NCBI GenBank assembly: GCA_903930665.1
Contig: CAIYZI010000495.1
Coordinates: 1 to 6,453 of the forward strand
Source of the DNA: an uncultured beta proteobacterium
Lineage (GTDB): Bacteria > Pseudomonadota > Gammaproteobacteria > Burkholderiales > Burkholderiaceae
Direction of reading: 5' to 3'
DNA length: 6,453 nt
The position numbers and the translations under genes were made by a program. The notes below the pieces were generated by a model. That model had not been told where the DNA came from, made no database searches, and was given only the letters and a program-made list of their open reading frames with translations. Positions 1-5,578 of the stretch are shown here, in pieces. Position 1 is the first letter of the stretch, and each line of letters starts with the position of its first letter.

Positions 1-441
1 ACTCAAAGGAACGCGCGGAATATTTTCTACCTGGATATCTAGATATCCAGCCGCCTTCATTTTTTCCTTAGCTGGCAAATTAATCCAAAGCTGAAAGCCT
101 CGCATTGCGCCACTTACTTGCTGAGGCATTTCCGAGTGAATAATTCCACGACCGGCGGTCATCCATTGAACTCCACCGCTCTTTAAGTGCCCCTGATTGC
201 CCAAATGGTCTTCATGCAACATATGCCCTTCAAGCATATAAGTAACCGTTTCAAAACCACGATGGGGGTGAGCAGGAAAGCCTGCGACATAGTCATTTGG
301 ATCGTTTGAAGAAAACTCGTCGAGCATCAAAAAAGGATCAAGCCTGAGTTTTTCCTGGCCGCCCAGACTTCTTCTTAATTTGACTCCTGCGCCATCAGAA
401 GTGGCAACTCCAGGAATAATTGTTTTTATATTGCGAATCAT
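1..441 (-). CDS. Pirin family protein, N-terminal 147 residues (runs off left edge)
   Basis: The minus strand is open from an ATG at 441 to the window edge, giving the first 147 residues of a pirin, a bicupin metalloprotein that is normally about 230-290 residues long. The cupin metal-site motifs are clear: HPHRGFETVTY around residues 58-68, and GGVQWMTAGRGIIHSE around 89-104. By analogy with characterised pirins the metal ligands are H58, H60, H102 and E104, so the N-terminal metal-binding cupin is intact in what can be seen. Some bacterial pirins have quercetin dioxygenase activity and others interact with metabolic enzymes; the role here is not known. It is the third gene of a minus-strand operon, 13 bases after the carboxymuconolactone-decarboxylase-like gene. 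No good Shine-Dalgarno sequence precedes it, so translation may be coupled to that gene. The C-terminal cupin lies outside the window. Confidence 0.95.
   Translation of the reverse strand, partial: MIRNIKTIIPGVATSDGAGVKLRRSLGGQEKLRLDPFLMLDEFSSNDPNDYVAGFPAHPHRGFETVTYMLEGHMLHEDHLGNQGHLKSGGVQWMTAGRGIIHSEMPQQVSGAMRGFQLWINLPAKEKMKAAGYLDIQVENIPRVPLS
31..50. repeat. Perfect 20-base palindrome inside the pirin gene
   Basis: The 10 bases CTGGATATCT at 31-40 are followed directly by their exact reverse complement at 41-50, with no spacer. The flanking bases (C at 30, C at 51) do not pair, so the symmetry stops there. It lies in pirin codons for Gly-Tyr-Leu-Asp-Ile-Gln (about residues 132-137). It may be a chance arrangement in coding sequence or a dyad site for a DNA-binding protein; nothing else in the window supports a function. 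Confidence 0.9.
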
Positions 442-454
442 AACGAAAGTGAAA

Positions 455-1006
455 TTAAATGGAGTGCGAATCTTCGGGGGTCACATCTAAAGCAATCAGA
501 AATCGCGACACCATGTTGTAGGCTGCAACAACGCTTACCAACTCAACAGTATTGGTATTACCCAAAGTATCACGCAATTGTTGCATCAATTTTTTATCGA
601 CCTTGATATTTCGGGTCATCTGAACCGTTAAATCAACCGCATCCATTTCGACTTGACTAAAGCGTTCCGAAGGAAAACTCTCTTGGCCAATTAATCGCAG
701 TGCCGCAACCTGCTCTTCTGTACCGCCAGCCAATTTAAAGAGAGGAGCATGATGTATAAATTCATATTCGGCGCCATTCAGAACCGCTACTCCACACATC
801 GCCAATTCCCGCAACTTTGGATCTAAGGTTAAATGATTGCGAATATTGCCAAGATAATGATTCCAGCCTTCAGCAATGGGAGCGCTATGCAATAACATAC
901 GATCCAAGTTAATGAATTGCCCGCCACGTCTTTTACGAATAGCCGCCACCAACTCTTTCGGCTCAGCCAAATCTAAGGGCTGATAAGGAATTAAACGCTC
1001 TGACAT
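455..1006 (-). CDS. Carboxymuconolactone decarboxylase (CMD/AhpD-fold) family protein
   Basis: This is a 183-residue, probably cytosolic protein with no signal peptide or membrane segment. It resembles the single-domain CMD proteins common in Burkholderiales. The core is the helix around residues 64-90 with the pattern RELAMCGVAVLNGAEYEFIHH, matching the family signature of E67, the E80-Y81-E82 triplet and H85/H86. The CxxC pair of AhpD-type peroxidases is absent: C71 is the only cysteine, so a thiol peroxidase role is unlikely. True gamma-carboxymuconolactone decarboxylases are shorter (about 130 residues) and sit in protocatechuate operons, which are not seen here, so the substrate is unassigned. 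The ATG at 1006 is preceded by an AAGAGAG-like ribosome site. It lies 9 bases after the stop of the Bug gene and 13 bases before the pirin start, indicating one transcript of three genes. Confidence 0.88.
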   Translation of the reverse strand: MSERLIPYQPLDLAEPKELVAAIRKRRGGQFINLDRMLLHSAPIAEGWNHYLGNIRNHLTLDPKLRELAMCGVAVLNGAEYEFIHHAPLFKLAGGTEEQVAALRLIGQESFPSERFSQVEMDAVDLTVQMTRNIKVDKKLMQQLRDTLGNTNTVELVSVVAAYNMVSRFLIALDVTPEDSHSI

Positions 1007-1015
1007 ATTTCTCTC

Positions 1016-2017
1016 TTATTGTCCGGTTTCTTTAATATTGTTTTCAATGACAAACTTGCCCCAAATAGCAACTTGCTTACCAATGAAATCACGTGTAGCT
1101 TCAGGGCTACTGGCAACAATTTCAATTCCTTGAATCTTAAATTTCTCGGAGATCGCAGGTGTCTTTAAAACCTTAACCAGCGCTTGATTCATGGCATTGA
1201 TAATCGCTGGAGGTGTTTTTCCTGGGGCAATGACCGCCCACCATGCTGGGGCATTAAATCCCGGGAAACCACTTTCAGCAATCGTAGGCACATTTGGCAA
1301 TTCAGGGGAGCGTTTTGCGGTGGTAACCACCAACGGAATGACCCCACCGCTATCAATATGTGGCTTTACTAAAAACAAAGAACCCACTGCCAATTGAACC
1401 TGGCTACCTAGGGCATCTTGCATCAAAGGGCCACCTCCACGATAAGGGATGTGATTCCAATCAAACCCAGCGGTCTGTGCCAAGCGGGCCATAGCGAGAT
1501 GTCCTAAGCTACCAATTCCGATTGAGCCATAGTTAAATTTCTCTTTCTTCTTGGATAGCTCAACCAATTGCTTAAAGCTGGTAATCCCTGAGCCTTTACT
1601 GGCAACCAAAACCATTGGAGAGGTTCCAATTAAGGTGATAGGCGCAATATCCTTAGTAGTGTCATAAGGAAGCTTATCTTTCAGACTAGGATTAACGCCA
1701 TGTGTATCAAAGACCACTGCAAAGGTATAGCCATCTGGTTCAGCCCTGGCTAAGGCAGAAGTACCAATGACCCCTGAAGCACCGCCAATATTCTCAACAA
1801 TGACATTTTGCTTAAGTTCTGCCTGCAAAGCTGGGGCAATAATGCGAGCCACCTGATCCACTGACCCACCAGCTGGGAAAACAGCAATTAAACGAATGGG
1901 TTTTTGAGTGGGCCAAGTACCAACGCCTGCCGTCTGGGCACTGGCTAGCTGACTCAATCCTAGGGCTATGAAACTTATATATAAGGCTCTTTTGGCCAAT
2001 TTGGATAATAAAAACAT
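1016..2017 (-). CDS. Bug/TctC-family tripartite tricarboxylate transporter substrate-binding protein
   Basis: This is a 333-residue periplasmic solute-binding protein of the Bug (TctC) family, which binds small carboxylates or related compounds and normally delivers them to a TctA/TctB membrane pair. Residues 1-27 form a Sec signal peptide: K6, K9 and R10, a hydrophobic core, then cleavage after ASA at 25-27. The mature protein shows the family hallmarks: PIRLIAVFPAGGSVDQVAR at 40-58, with D54 in the usual ligand-loop position; GGASGVIGTSALARAEPDGYT at 78-98; YRGGGP at 192-197; and the ELPNVPTIAESGFPGF segment at 239-254. Length is typical of the family. No tctA or tctB lies in the window, so it is an orphan receptor here, as is common in Burkholderiales. 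It is first in the operon with the CMD-fold and pirin genes. The ATG at 2017 follows a strong ribosome site. The ligand cannot be read from the sequence. Confidence 0.95.
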   Translation of the reverse strand: MFLLSKLAKRALYISFIALGLSQLASAQTAGVGTWPTQKPIRLIAVFPAGGSVDQVARIIAPALQAELKQNVIVENIGGASGVIGTSALARAEPDGYTFAVVFDTHGVNPSLKDKLPYDTTKDIAPITLIGTSPMVLVASKGSGITSFKQLVELSKKKEKFNYGSIGIGSLGHLAMARLAQTAGFDWNHIPYRGGGPLMQDALGSQVQLAVGSLFLVKPHIDSGGVIPLVVTTAKRSPELPNVPTIAESGFPGFNAPAWWAVIAPGKTPPAIINAMNQALVKVLKTPAISEKFKIQGIEIVASSPEATRDFIGKQVAIWGKFVIENNIKETGQ

Positions 2018-2023
2018 TGATAG

Positions 2024-2030
2024 TCTCCTT
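2024..2030 (-). promoter_or_regulatory. Strong ribosome binding site of the Bug gene
   Basis: Read on the minus strand this is AAGGAGA, close to the consensus Shine-Dalgarno sequence, with 6 bases to the ATG at 2017. It fixes the start of the Bug/TctC gene and suggests that the first gene of this operon is translated more strongly than the two that follow. Confidence 0.8.
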
Positions 2031-2048
2031 CTAATAGGTTCCTTAAGA

Positions 2049-2079
2049 TTACCACCTGAAACGACTGTTGTTTGATAAT
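2049..2079 (+). promoter_or_regulatory. trhO: Possible promoter for trhO in the divergent spacer
   Basis: The 89-base spacer between the divergent Bug and trhO genes must carry promoters in both directions. On the plus strand GATAAT at 2074-2079 matches five of six bases of the -10 consensus. A weak -35 candidate, TTACCA at 2049-2054, is 19 bases away, longer than ideal. Transcription would begin near 2086, leaving a leader of about 20 bases before the ATG at 2107. No convincing -35/-10 pair was found for the minus-strand operon. The call rests on motif resemblance only. Confidence 0.3.
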
Positions 2080-2094
2080 AGAGGCCATAGCCAC

Positions 2095-2101
2095 AAGAGA
2101 G
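2095..2101 (+). promoter_or_regulatory. trhO: Ribosome binding site supporting the trhO start at 2107
   Basis: AAGAGAG sits 5 bases before the ATG at 2107, a reasonable Shine-Dalgarno match. The same reading frame is open from a TTG at 2068, but that would add 13 residues (MFDNRGHSHKRVT) with no family resemblance and would place the candidate -10 box inside the gene. The ATG at 2107 is therefore preferred. Confidence 0.6.
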
Positions 2102-2106
2102 TCACC

Positions 2107-2877
2107 ATGAAGCCAGTTTTGAATATTGCAGCTTATTTATTTGTTAGTTTGAATGAACTGCCAGAGATACGAGCCAAAATGCTCGAGGAGTGCAATTCCC
2201 GTCATTTAAAGGGCACGATTTTGCTCACTGGTGAAGGCATTAACATGTTCCTGGCTGGCAATGAAGATGGTTTACGCGGCTTCCTAGACTGGCTGCGGAC
2301 TGACTCACGTTTTAAAACCATTCAAGCCAAAGAAAGTTGGTCCGATGATCAGCCATTTAAAAAAATGCTGATCAAGTTAAAAAATGAAATCATCAGAATG
2401 AATCATCCTACGATTCGCCCTGAAGAAGGACGTGCGAATTTTATTGCCCCAAAAAAATTACAAGAATGGCTTGATCGTGGAACCGATGATTTAGGTCGTC
2501 CCGTGGTGATGGTCGATACCAGAAATGCTTTTGAGGTGGATTACGGCACTTTTGAAAATGCCCTGCATTTTAATATTGAAAAATTCACAGAGTTTCCAGA
2601 GGCCATTGCTTCACATAAAGATGCATTAGCTGATAAGACCTTGGTGAGTTTTTGCACTGGCGGCATTCGCTGTGAAAAATCCGGGCTTTACATGCGAGAA
2701 ATTGGCATGGAACATAGCTACCAATTAGAAGGTGGGATTTTGAAATACTTCGAAGAAGTAGGTTCTGCGCACTACAAAGGGAGTTGCTTCGTGTTTGATG
2801 AACGCGAAGCACTTGAACCCAGCCTTGACTCCATTCCGGTTGAGCAATCGATTAGAAAAAAATTGCGCTCTGCCTAA
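2107..2877 (+). CDS. trhO: tRNA uridine(34) hydroxylase TrhO (rhodanese/UPF0176 family), short form
   Basis: TrhO (YceA in E. coli) performs the oxygen-dependent hydroxylation of wobble U34 in certain tRNAs, the first step towards 5-methoxyuridine or 5-carboxymethoxyuridine. This 256-residue protein has the two family parts. The N-terminal ferredoxin-like domain begins MKPVLNIAAYLFVSL and holds KGTILLTGEGIN at 35-46. The rhodanese domain runs from about 113 to 230, with VVMVDTRNAFEVDYGTFENA at 133-152, the active-site loop FCTGGIRCEKSG at 182-193 (catalytic-type C183, second C189), LEGGILKYFE at 207-216 and CFVFDER at 227-233. The protein ends about 25 residues later, without the cysteine-rich zinc-binding tail of the roughly 350-residue enterobacterial enzyme. 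The final residues read normally, so this looks like a natural short form rather than a break. It is transcribed alone, divergent from the Bug operon and convergent with the ABM-fold gene. Confidence 0.95.
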   Translation: MKPVLNIAAYLFVSLNELPEIRAKMLEECNSRHLKGTILLTGEGINMFLAGNEDGLRGFLDWLRTDSRFKTIQAKESWSDDQPFKKMLIKLKNEIIRMNHPTIRPEEGRANFIAPKKLQEWLDRGTDDLGRPVVMVDTRNAFEVDYGTFENALHFNIEKFTEFPEAIASHKDALADKTLVSFCTGGIRCEKSGLYMREIGMEHSYQLEGGILKYFEEVGSAHYKGSCFVFDEREALEPSLDSIPVEQSIRKKLRSA

Positions 2878-2930
2878 ATGATGAATGGAATAAATGCCAC
2901 GACCAACGCTGGGATCAACTCAATTTAGGC
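2872..2930. repeat. 8-base inverted repeat carrying both convergent stop codons
   Basis: GCCTAAAT at 2872-2879 and its reverse complement ATTTAGGC at 2923-2930 enclose the whole junction between trhO and the ABM-fold gene. Each arm contains the TAA of one gene, and both proteins end in Ser-Ala. The 43-base loop has no strong inner stem and no run of T follows either arm, so this is not a convincing intrinsic terminator. No other terminator was recognised between these two convergent genes. Confidence 0.45.
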
Positions 2931-3227
2931 TGACTTACCTACCAAAGTAAAGTGCTCTACTACCGGCGGCTTAGTAAAGAATGGGCCAACAATGGCTCTC
3001 CAGTCGGCAAATGCCTCGGAACCGCGAAAATCCACAGTATGGTTTTCTAAAGTATCCCAATAAATGAACAATAAATAACGGGCTGAAGTTTCAACACTGT
3101 GGTTCACCTTGTATCCTCGGAATCCCTTGGATTTAGCAATAACTGTTTCTACCCCTCGCAAAATTGCCTCCTCAAACTCCGCACTCTTGGCAGGGTCAAT
3201 CTCAATATCGCAGTGCTCCAAAATCAT
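2925..3227 (-). CDS. Antibiotic biosynthesis monooxygenase (ABM) domain protein
   Basis: This is a 100-residue, single-domain, probably cytosolic protein of the dimeric alpha/beta-barrel (ABM) superfamily. Supporting segments are the opening strand MILEHCDIEI, the helix PAKSAEFEEAILRGVETVIA at 13-32, GFRGYKVNHSVE at 35-46, and the diagnostic stretch from about 50 to 97: a YLLFIYWDTLENHTVDFR core, then SEAFADWRAIVGPFF and VVEHFTLV. The length is typical for the family. Members act as cofactor-free quinone or polyketide monooxygenases, haem-degrading enzymes, or proteins of unknown role. The local sequence does not separate these, although haem oxygenase members usually carry conserved Asn and Trp at positions I cannot confirm here. 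The ATG at 3227 has a strong ribosome site. The gene is single, facing trhO tail to tail and the dehydrogenase operon head to head. Confidence 0.88.
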   Translation of the reverse strand: MILEHCDIEIDPAKSAEFEEAILRGVETVIAKSKGFRGYKVNHSVETSARYLLFIYWDTLENHTVDFRGSEAFADWRAIVGPFFTKPPVVEHFTLVGKSA

Positions 3228-3385
3228 GGGTACCCCCTCATAAAAATAAATTACTCATCAATAGTAGAATTCTTCAGCACCATAAGATTAATACAGAACA
3301 CAAAACAGAGTCCGAGACACCTCAAATATCCTCAAAGAAGTGGATTAGATTTTTCCTTGCACCCCATAAAAAACATCGACTTACT
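3228..3385. promoter_or_regulatory. Divergent spacer between the ABM-fold gene and the dehydrogenase operon
   Basis: These 158 AT-rich bases lie between two divergent starts and should hold both promoters. On the minus strand TACTAT (3266 back to 3261) resembles a -10 box about 34 bases from the ABM-fold start, but no matching -35 was found. On the plus strand TTGCAC (3357-3362) resembles a -35, but its best -10 partner would overlap the ATG at 3386, so it is unlikely to serve that start. No clear operator repeat was seen. Confidence 0.3.
3233..3239 (-). promoter_or_regulatory. Ribosome binding site of the ABM-fold gene
   Basis: On the minus strand this reads GAGGGGG, 5 bases before the ATG at 3227. 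It is purine-rich and fixes this start. The purine run continues into a GGGTACCC palindrome (3228-3235), which is probably incidental. Confidence 0.65.
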
Positions 3386-4360
3386 ATGATCAAACTACCT
3401 AATATTGTCATTCTCGGTGATTACGAGCGTGCCCTGCGTCGGTTCTCTCAATGGGACAAACTAGACCAACATTCCAATCTCACAATTCATCATGAGCCAT
3501 TACGTGATGAAGCTTTGTATGAAGCAGTAAAAGATGCGGATGCTATTGCAATAGTGCGAGATAGATCCCCTTTTAATGAAGCAATGATTGCGCGCTTACC
3601 TAAGCTGAAGTTCCTGATGTTTACTGGAGAGCGCAATGGAACTCTTGAAGCAGCCTCTTTAGTTTCTCGAAATATACCCATGGCCTGCACACCAGGCGGA
3701 CCATCAAAAGAAACCACTGCGGAGCTTACCTGGGCTCTTATCTTGGGTGCCTCAAAGCGCTTGATTGAGCAAAATACATTGATCTCGAAGGGTGGATGGC
3801 GTGATGAGCTCTCAGTTCTCCCCATGCTGTCTGGAGAGCGTTTAGGAATTATGGGCATGGGCGCCATTGGCAGTCGTGTTGCTCGGGTAGGAGCTGCATT
3901 CGGCATGGAAGTGGTGACCTGGAGTCCACGCATGACGCCTGAGCGTGCTGCAGCTGAAAACACAAAATCAGTAAGCCTAGAGGAACTCCTAAAAACTTCT
4001 AAAGTAGTCAGCATGCATTTGGTTGCTGGGCCTGGAACTAAAGGCCTCATCAGTGCAGATCAATTAGCCTTAATGAGACCAGACTCTATTTTGATCAACA
4101 CCTCACGCTCAGCCTTGATCAATATGGCAGACCTCCAAAAGGGATTGGCGCTTGGTAGACCAGGTCAGGCAGCAGTAGATGTATTTGATATTGAGCCTTT
4201 ACCTCAAAATGATGCACTGCGAAATACCCCCAACTTATTATTGACACCCCATTTAGGTTTTATTGCGGAACCCATTTTTGCTACCTTCTCTAAAGGTATC
4301 GTAGAAACTCTAGAATCATGGTTAGATAACAAACCCCTTCCGCACCCATTCAAACCATAA
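3386..4360 (+). CDS. D-2-hydroxyacid dehydrogenase (NAD(P)-dependent)
   Basis: This 324-residue enzyme of the D-isomer-specific 2-hydroxyacid dehydrogenase family interconverts 2-hydroxy and 2-oxo acids in the cytosol. The Rossmann glycine motif is GMGAIG at 157-162, inside ERLGIMGMGAIGSRVA. The catalytic Arg, Glu and His are R241 (INTSRSALI), E270 (AAVDVFDIEPLP) and H289 (LLLTPHLGF), all present. ELTWALILGASKRL at 113-126 and the opening IVILGDYE are typical of the SerA-like subgroup. The second Rossmann strand ends VVTWSPR without the acidic residue usual for strict NAD preference. Its substrate is unknown. The frame is open upstream to 3164, but that would overlap the ABM-fold gene and add 74 unrelated residues, so the ATG at 3386 is chosen despite a weak ribosome site. 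The first CHR transporter gene begins 5 bases after the stop, indicating co-transcription. Confidence 0.93.
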   Translation: MIKLPNIVILGDYERALRRFSQWDKLDQHSNLTIHHEPLRDEALYEAVKDADAIAIVRDRSPFNEAMIARLPKLKFLMFTGERNGTLEAASLVSRNIPMACTPGGPSKETTAELTWALILGASKRLIEQNTLISKGGWRDELSVLPMLSGERLGIMGMGAIGSRVARVGAAFGMEVVTWSPRMTPERAAAENTKSVSLEELLKTSKVVSMHLVAGPGTKGLISADQLALMRPDSILINTSRSALINMADLQKGLALGRPGQAAVDVFDIEPLPQNDALRNTPNLLLTPHLGFIAEPIFATFSKGIVETLESWLDNKPLPHPFKP

Positions 4361-4365
4361 GTCAA

Positions 4366-4905
4366 TTGAAAACACTGACACCTACCCAACTCTTTATCGG
4401 TTTTAGCAAAATCGGTTTATCGGGTTTTGGTGGAGTATTACCGTGGGCAAGACGCACTCTTGTTGAGCAAGAAAAATGGCTGAGCTCAGAAGAATTTAGC
4501 GCCATGTTAGGCGTCTGTCAGCTTGTGCCAGGCCCCAATATTATCAACTTAGCTGTTTGCGTAGGAAGCCGTTATGCAGGAATTCGTGGGGCTTTAGCGG
4601 CTATCCTGGGATTGATATTGGGTCCCATTGCTATTGTGATACTTCTTGGGCTTTTATATGACCATTACAGCTATATGCCAATGGTACAAGGCATGCTCAG
4701 AGGGGTATCAGCGGTCGGAATTGGTTTAGTAGCCAGTACAGGTTTCAAAATGATGCGTACTGAATTGAGTTATCCACCGATGCTCATCATCACACTTCTT
4801 ATACTGATCGCAGCGCTGTACTTTAAATTGGGATTAGGTTGGGTGGTGCTCATCACCTTACCAATTGCCCTGCATCTCGCATGGAAAAAAGCTACACATG
4901 TTTAG
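4366..4905 (+). CDS. Chromate transporter (CHR family), first half-size subunit
   Basis: This is a 179-residue inner-membrane protein with one CHR domain. The signature is GFSKIGLSGFGGVLPWARR at 12-30, followed by W39, E42/E43 and the QLVPGPNIINLAVCVG segment at 52-67 with the conserved PGP at 55-57. Hydrophobic stretches at about 77-100, 110-127, 137-152 and 155-172 are membrane segments. Full ChrA proteins have two such domains in about 400 residues. Here each is a separate gene, as in the short-chain CHR pairs that work as heterodimers with opposite membrane orientation. Characterised members export chromate, but many relatives have no proven substrate. The best start is a TTG at 4366, because MKTLTPTQLFIGF matches the usual N-terminus and no in-frame ATG is near. 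It follows the dehydrogenase stop by 5 bases with little ribosome site, so translation is probably coupled. Confidence 0.92.
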   Translation: MKTLTPTQLFIGFSKIGLSGFGGVLPWARRTLVEQEKWLSSEEFSAMLGVCQLVPGPNIINLAVCVGSRYAGIRGALAAILGLILGPIAIVILLGLLYDHYSYMPMVQGMLRGVSAVGIGLVASTGFKMMRTELSYPPMLIITLLILIAALYFKLGLGWVVLITLPIALHLAWKKATHV

Positions 4906-5434
4906 TCCATTCGTTGATACCTTAATCAGTCTTTTTATCAAGTTTTCCGGCCTCTCCTTTTTAGCGTTTGGTGGAGTCAATGCATTACTGCCTGCGCTTT
5001 ATGAACTATCGGTCACCCAAGGCCATTGGATTACGGCGCAAACTTTCGCAGATTATTTTGCAATCGCTAATGCAGCGCCAGGTCCAAACTTCTTAACCAT
5101 CACCCTTATCGGCTGGCACGTTGGTGGAATATTGGGGGCTTTGATATCAACCATAGCAATCTCTTGGCCGTCATCAGTGATCATCTATTTTGTACAGCGC
5201 CATATTAATAATATGCAAGATCTGCGCAAGCAGAAAACGATTCAATATGCTGCCGCAGGTTTAGCAGTTGGCCTGGTTTTAGCTTCAGCCTGGGAAATCG
5301 CACTTCACCTTGATCACAGTATCGCTGCATACCTTCTGACAATTGGAGTCGTGGCAATTACCTTTTTTACTCGTATACACCCGCTGTATTTAATTGGTCT
5401 AGGCGCAATTCTTGGATTACTAGGCCTTGTATAG
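4898..5434 (+). CDS. Chromate transporter (CHR family), second half-size subunit
   Basis: This 178-residue inner-membrane protein is the partner of the preceding CHR gene. The CHR signature repeats with characteristic differences: LFIKFSGLSFLAFGGVNALL at 12-31, E36, W44, and AIANAAPGPNFLTITLIGWHVGG at 55-77 with PGP at 61-63. Further hydrophobic segments lie at about 78-100, 115-137, 142-158 and 161-177. The ATG at 4898 overlaps the end of the first subunit gene by 8 bases, typical of tightly coupled translation of two subunits made in equal amounts. The frame is also open from 4865, but that would extend the overlap and add 11 residues of no family resemblance. The pair is expected to form one two-domain transporter. 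Chromate export is the family name rather than a demonstrated function here. Confidence 0.92.
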   Translation: MFSPFVDTLISLFIKFSGLSFLAFGGVNALLPALYELSVTQGHWITAQTFADYFAIANAAPGPNFLTITLIGWHVGGILGALISTIAISWPSSVIIYFVQRHINNMQDLRKQKTIQYAAAGLAVGLVLASAWEIALHLDHSIAAYLLTIGVVAITFFTRIHPLYLIGLGAILGLLGLV

Positions 5435-5473
5435 ATCAGATTAATCCAAGCAATGCCGTGATCAAGCCACTGA

Positions 5474-5569
5474 TTATTTAAGGGTCAGATAAGTAAGGGT
5501 ACCCAAGAAAGTCAAAGCCAAAGAACCAATCAGATAGGCTAACGCTGCACCAAGGGCTCAGAGCCACAT
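5474..5569 (-). pseudogene. Interrupted small ORF encoding one hydrophobic helix
   Basis: On the minus strand, 9 bases after the dioxygenase stop, an ATG at 5569 opens MWL, then a TGA at codon 4. The same frame then continues for 27 codons (ALGAALAYLIGSLALTFLGT, then LTYLTLK) to a TAA at 5474-5476. The stretch is strongly hydrophobic and ends in a lysine, like a single membrane helix. If the TGA were TGG (Trp) it would be a 31-residue membrane miniprotein. The frame is also that of the dioxygenase, so it would form a C-terminal tail if both the TAG and TGA were bypassed; family length argues against that. No ribosome site is visible. It may be a decayed small gene, a sequencing error or chance. 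I do not recognise the family. Confidence 0.3.
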
Positions 5570-5578
5570 TCGAAAACT

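Noticed and set aside
1184..1397. Two overlapping plus-strand open frames opposite the Bug gene
   Set aside because: Both are short, lie antisense to a clear family member and show no domain or ribosome site.
2585..2812. 75-codon minus-strand frame opposite trhO
   Set aside because: Antisense to the rhodanese domain, with no family resemblance.
3164..3385. Upstream extension of the dehydrogenase frame by 74 codons
   Set aside because: It overlaps the ABM-fold gene and spacer, and the added residues do not resemble the family; the normal N-terminus begins at 3386.
3099..3389. 96-codon plus-strand frame across the ABM-fold gene and spacer
   Set aside because: Mostly antisense to the ABM-fold gene; low-complexity translation without a domain.
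3490..4050. 186-codon open frame on the minus strand inside the D-2-hydroxyacid dehydrogenase gene
   Set aside because: It lies wholly opposite a gene with all catalytic residues intact, and its translation (rich in Ser, Arg and Pro) shows no recognisable domain; an antisense shadow.
4204..4389. 61-codon minus-strand frame at the dehydrogenase/CHR junction
   Set aside because: Antisense to the conserved His region of the dehydrogenase, no features of its own.
4366..5434. Two half-size CHR genes as a frameshifted single chrA
   Set aside because: Each half has its own start and complete CHR domain, and the 8-base ATG/TAG overlap is the normal arrangement of short-chain CHR pairs.
5498..5505. 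GGGTACCC palindrome, also found at 3228-3235
   Set aside because: Eight-base palindromes are expected by chance in 6 kb, and the two contexts (spacer and ribosome site) share nothing else.
5435..5578. Spacer searched for an intrinsic terminator after the second CHR gene
   Set aside because: No stable stem followed by a T-run on the plus strand; the only notable content is the interrupted minus-strand helix frame.
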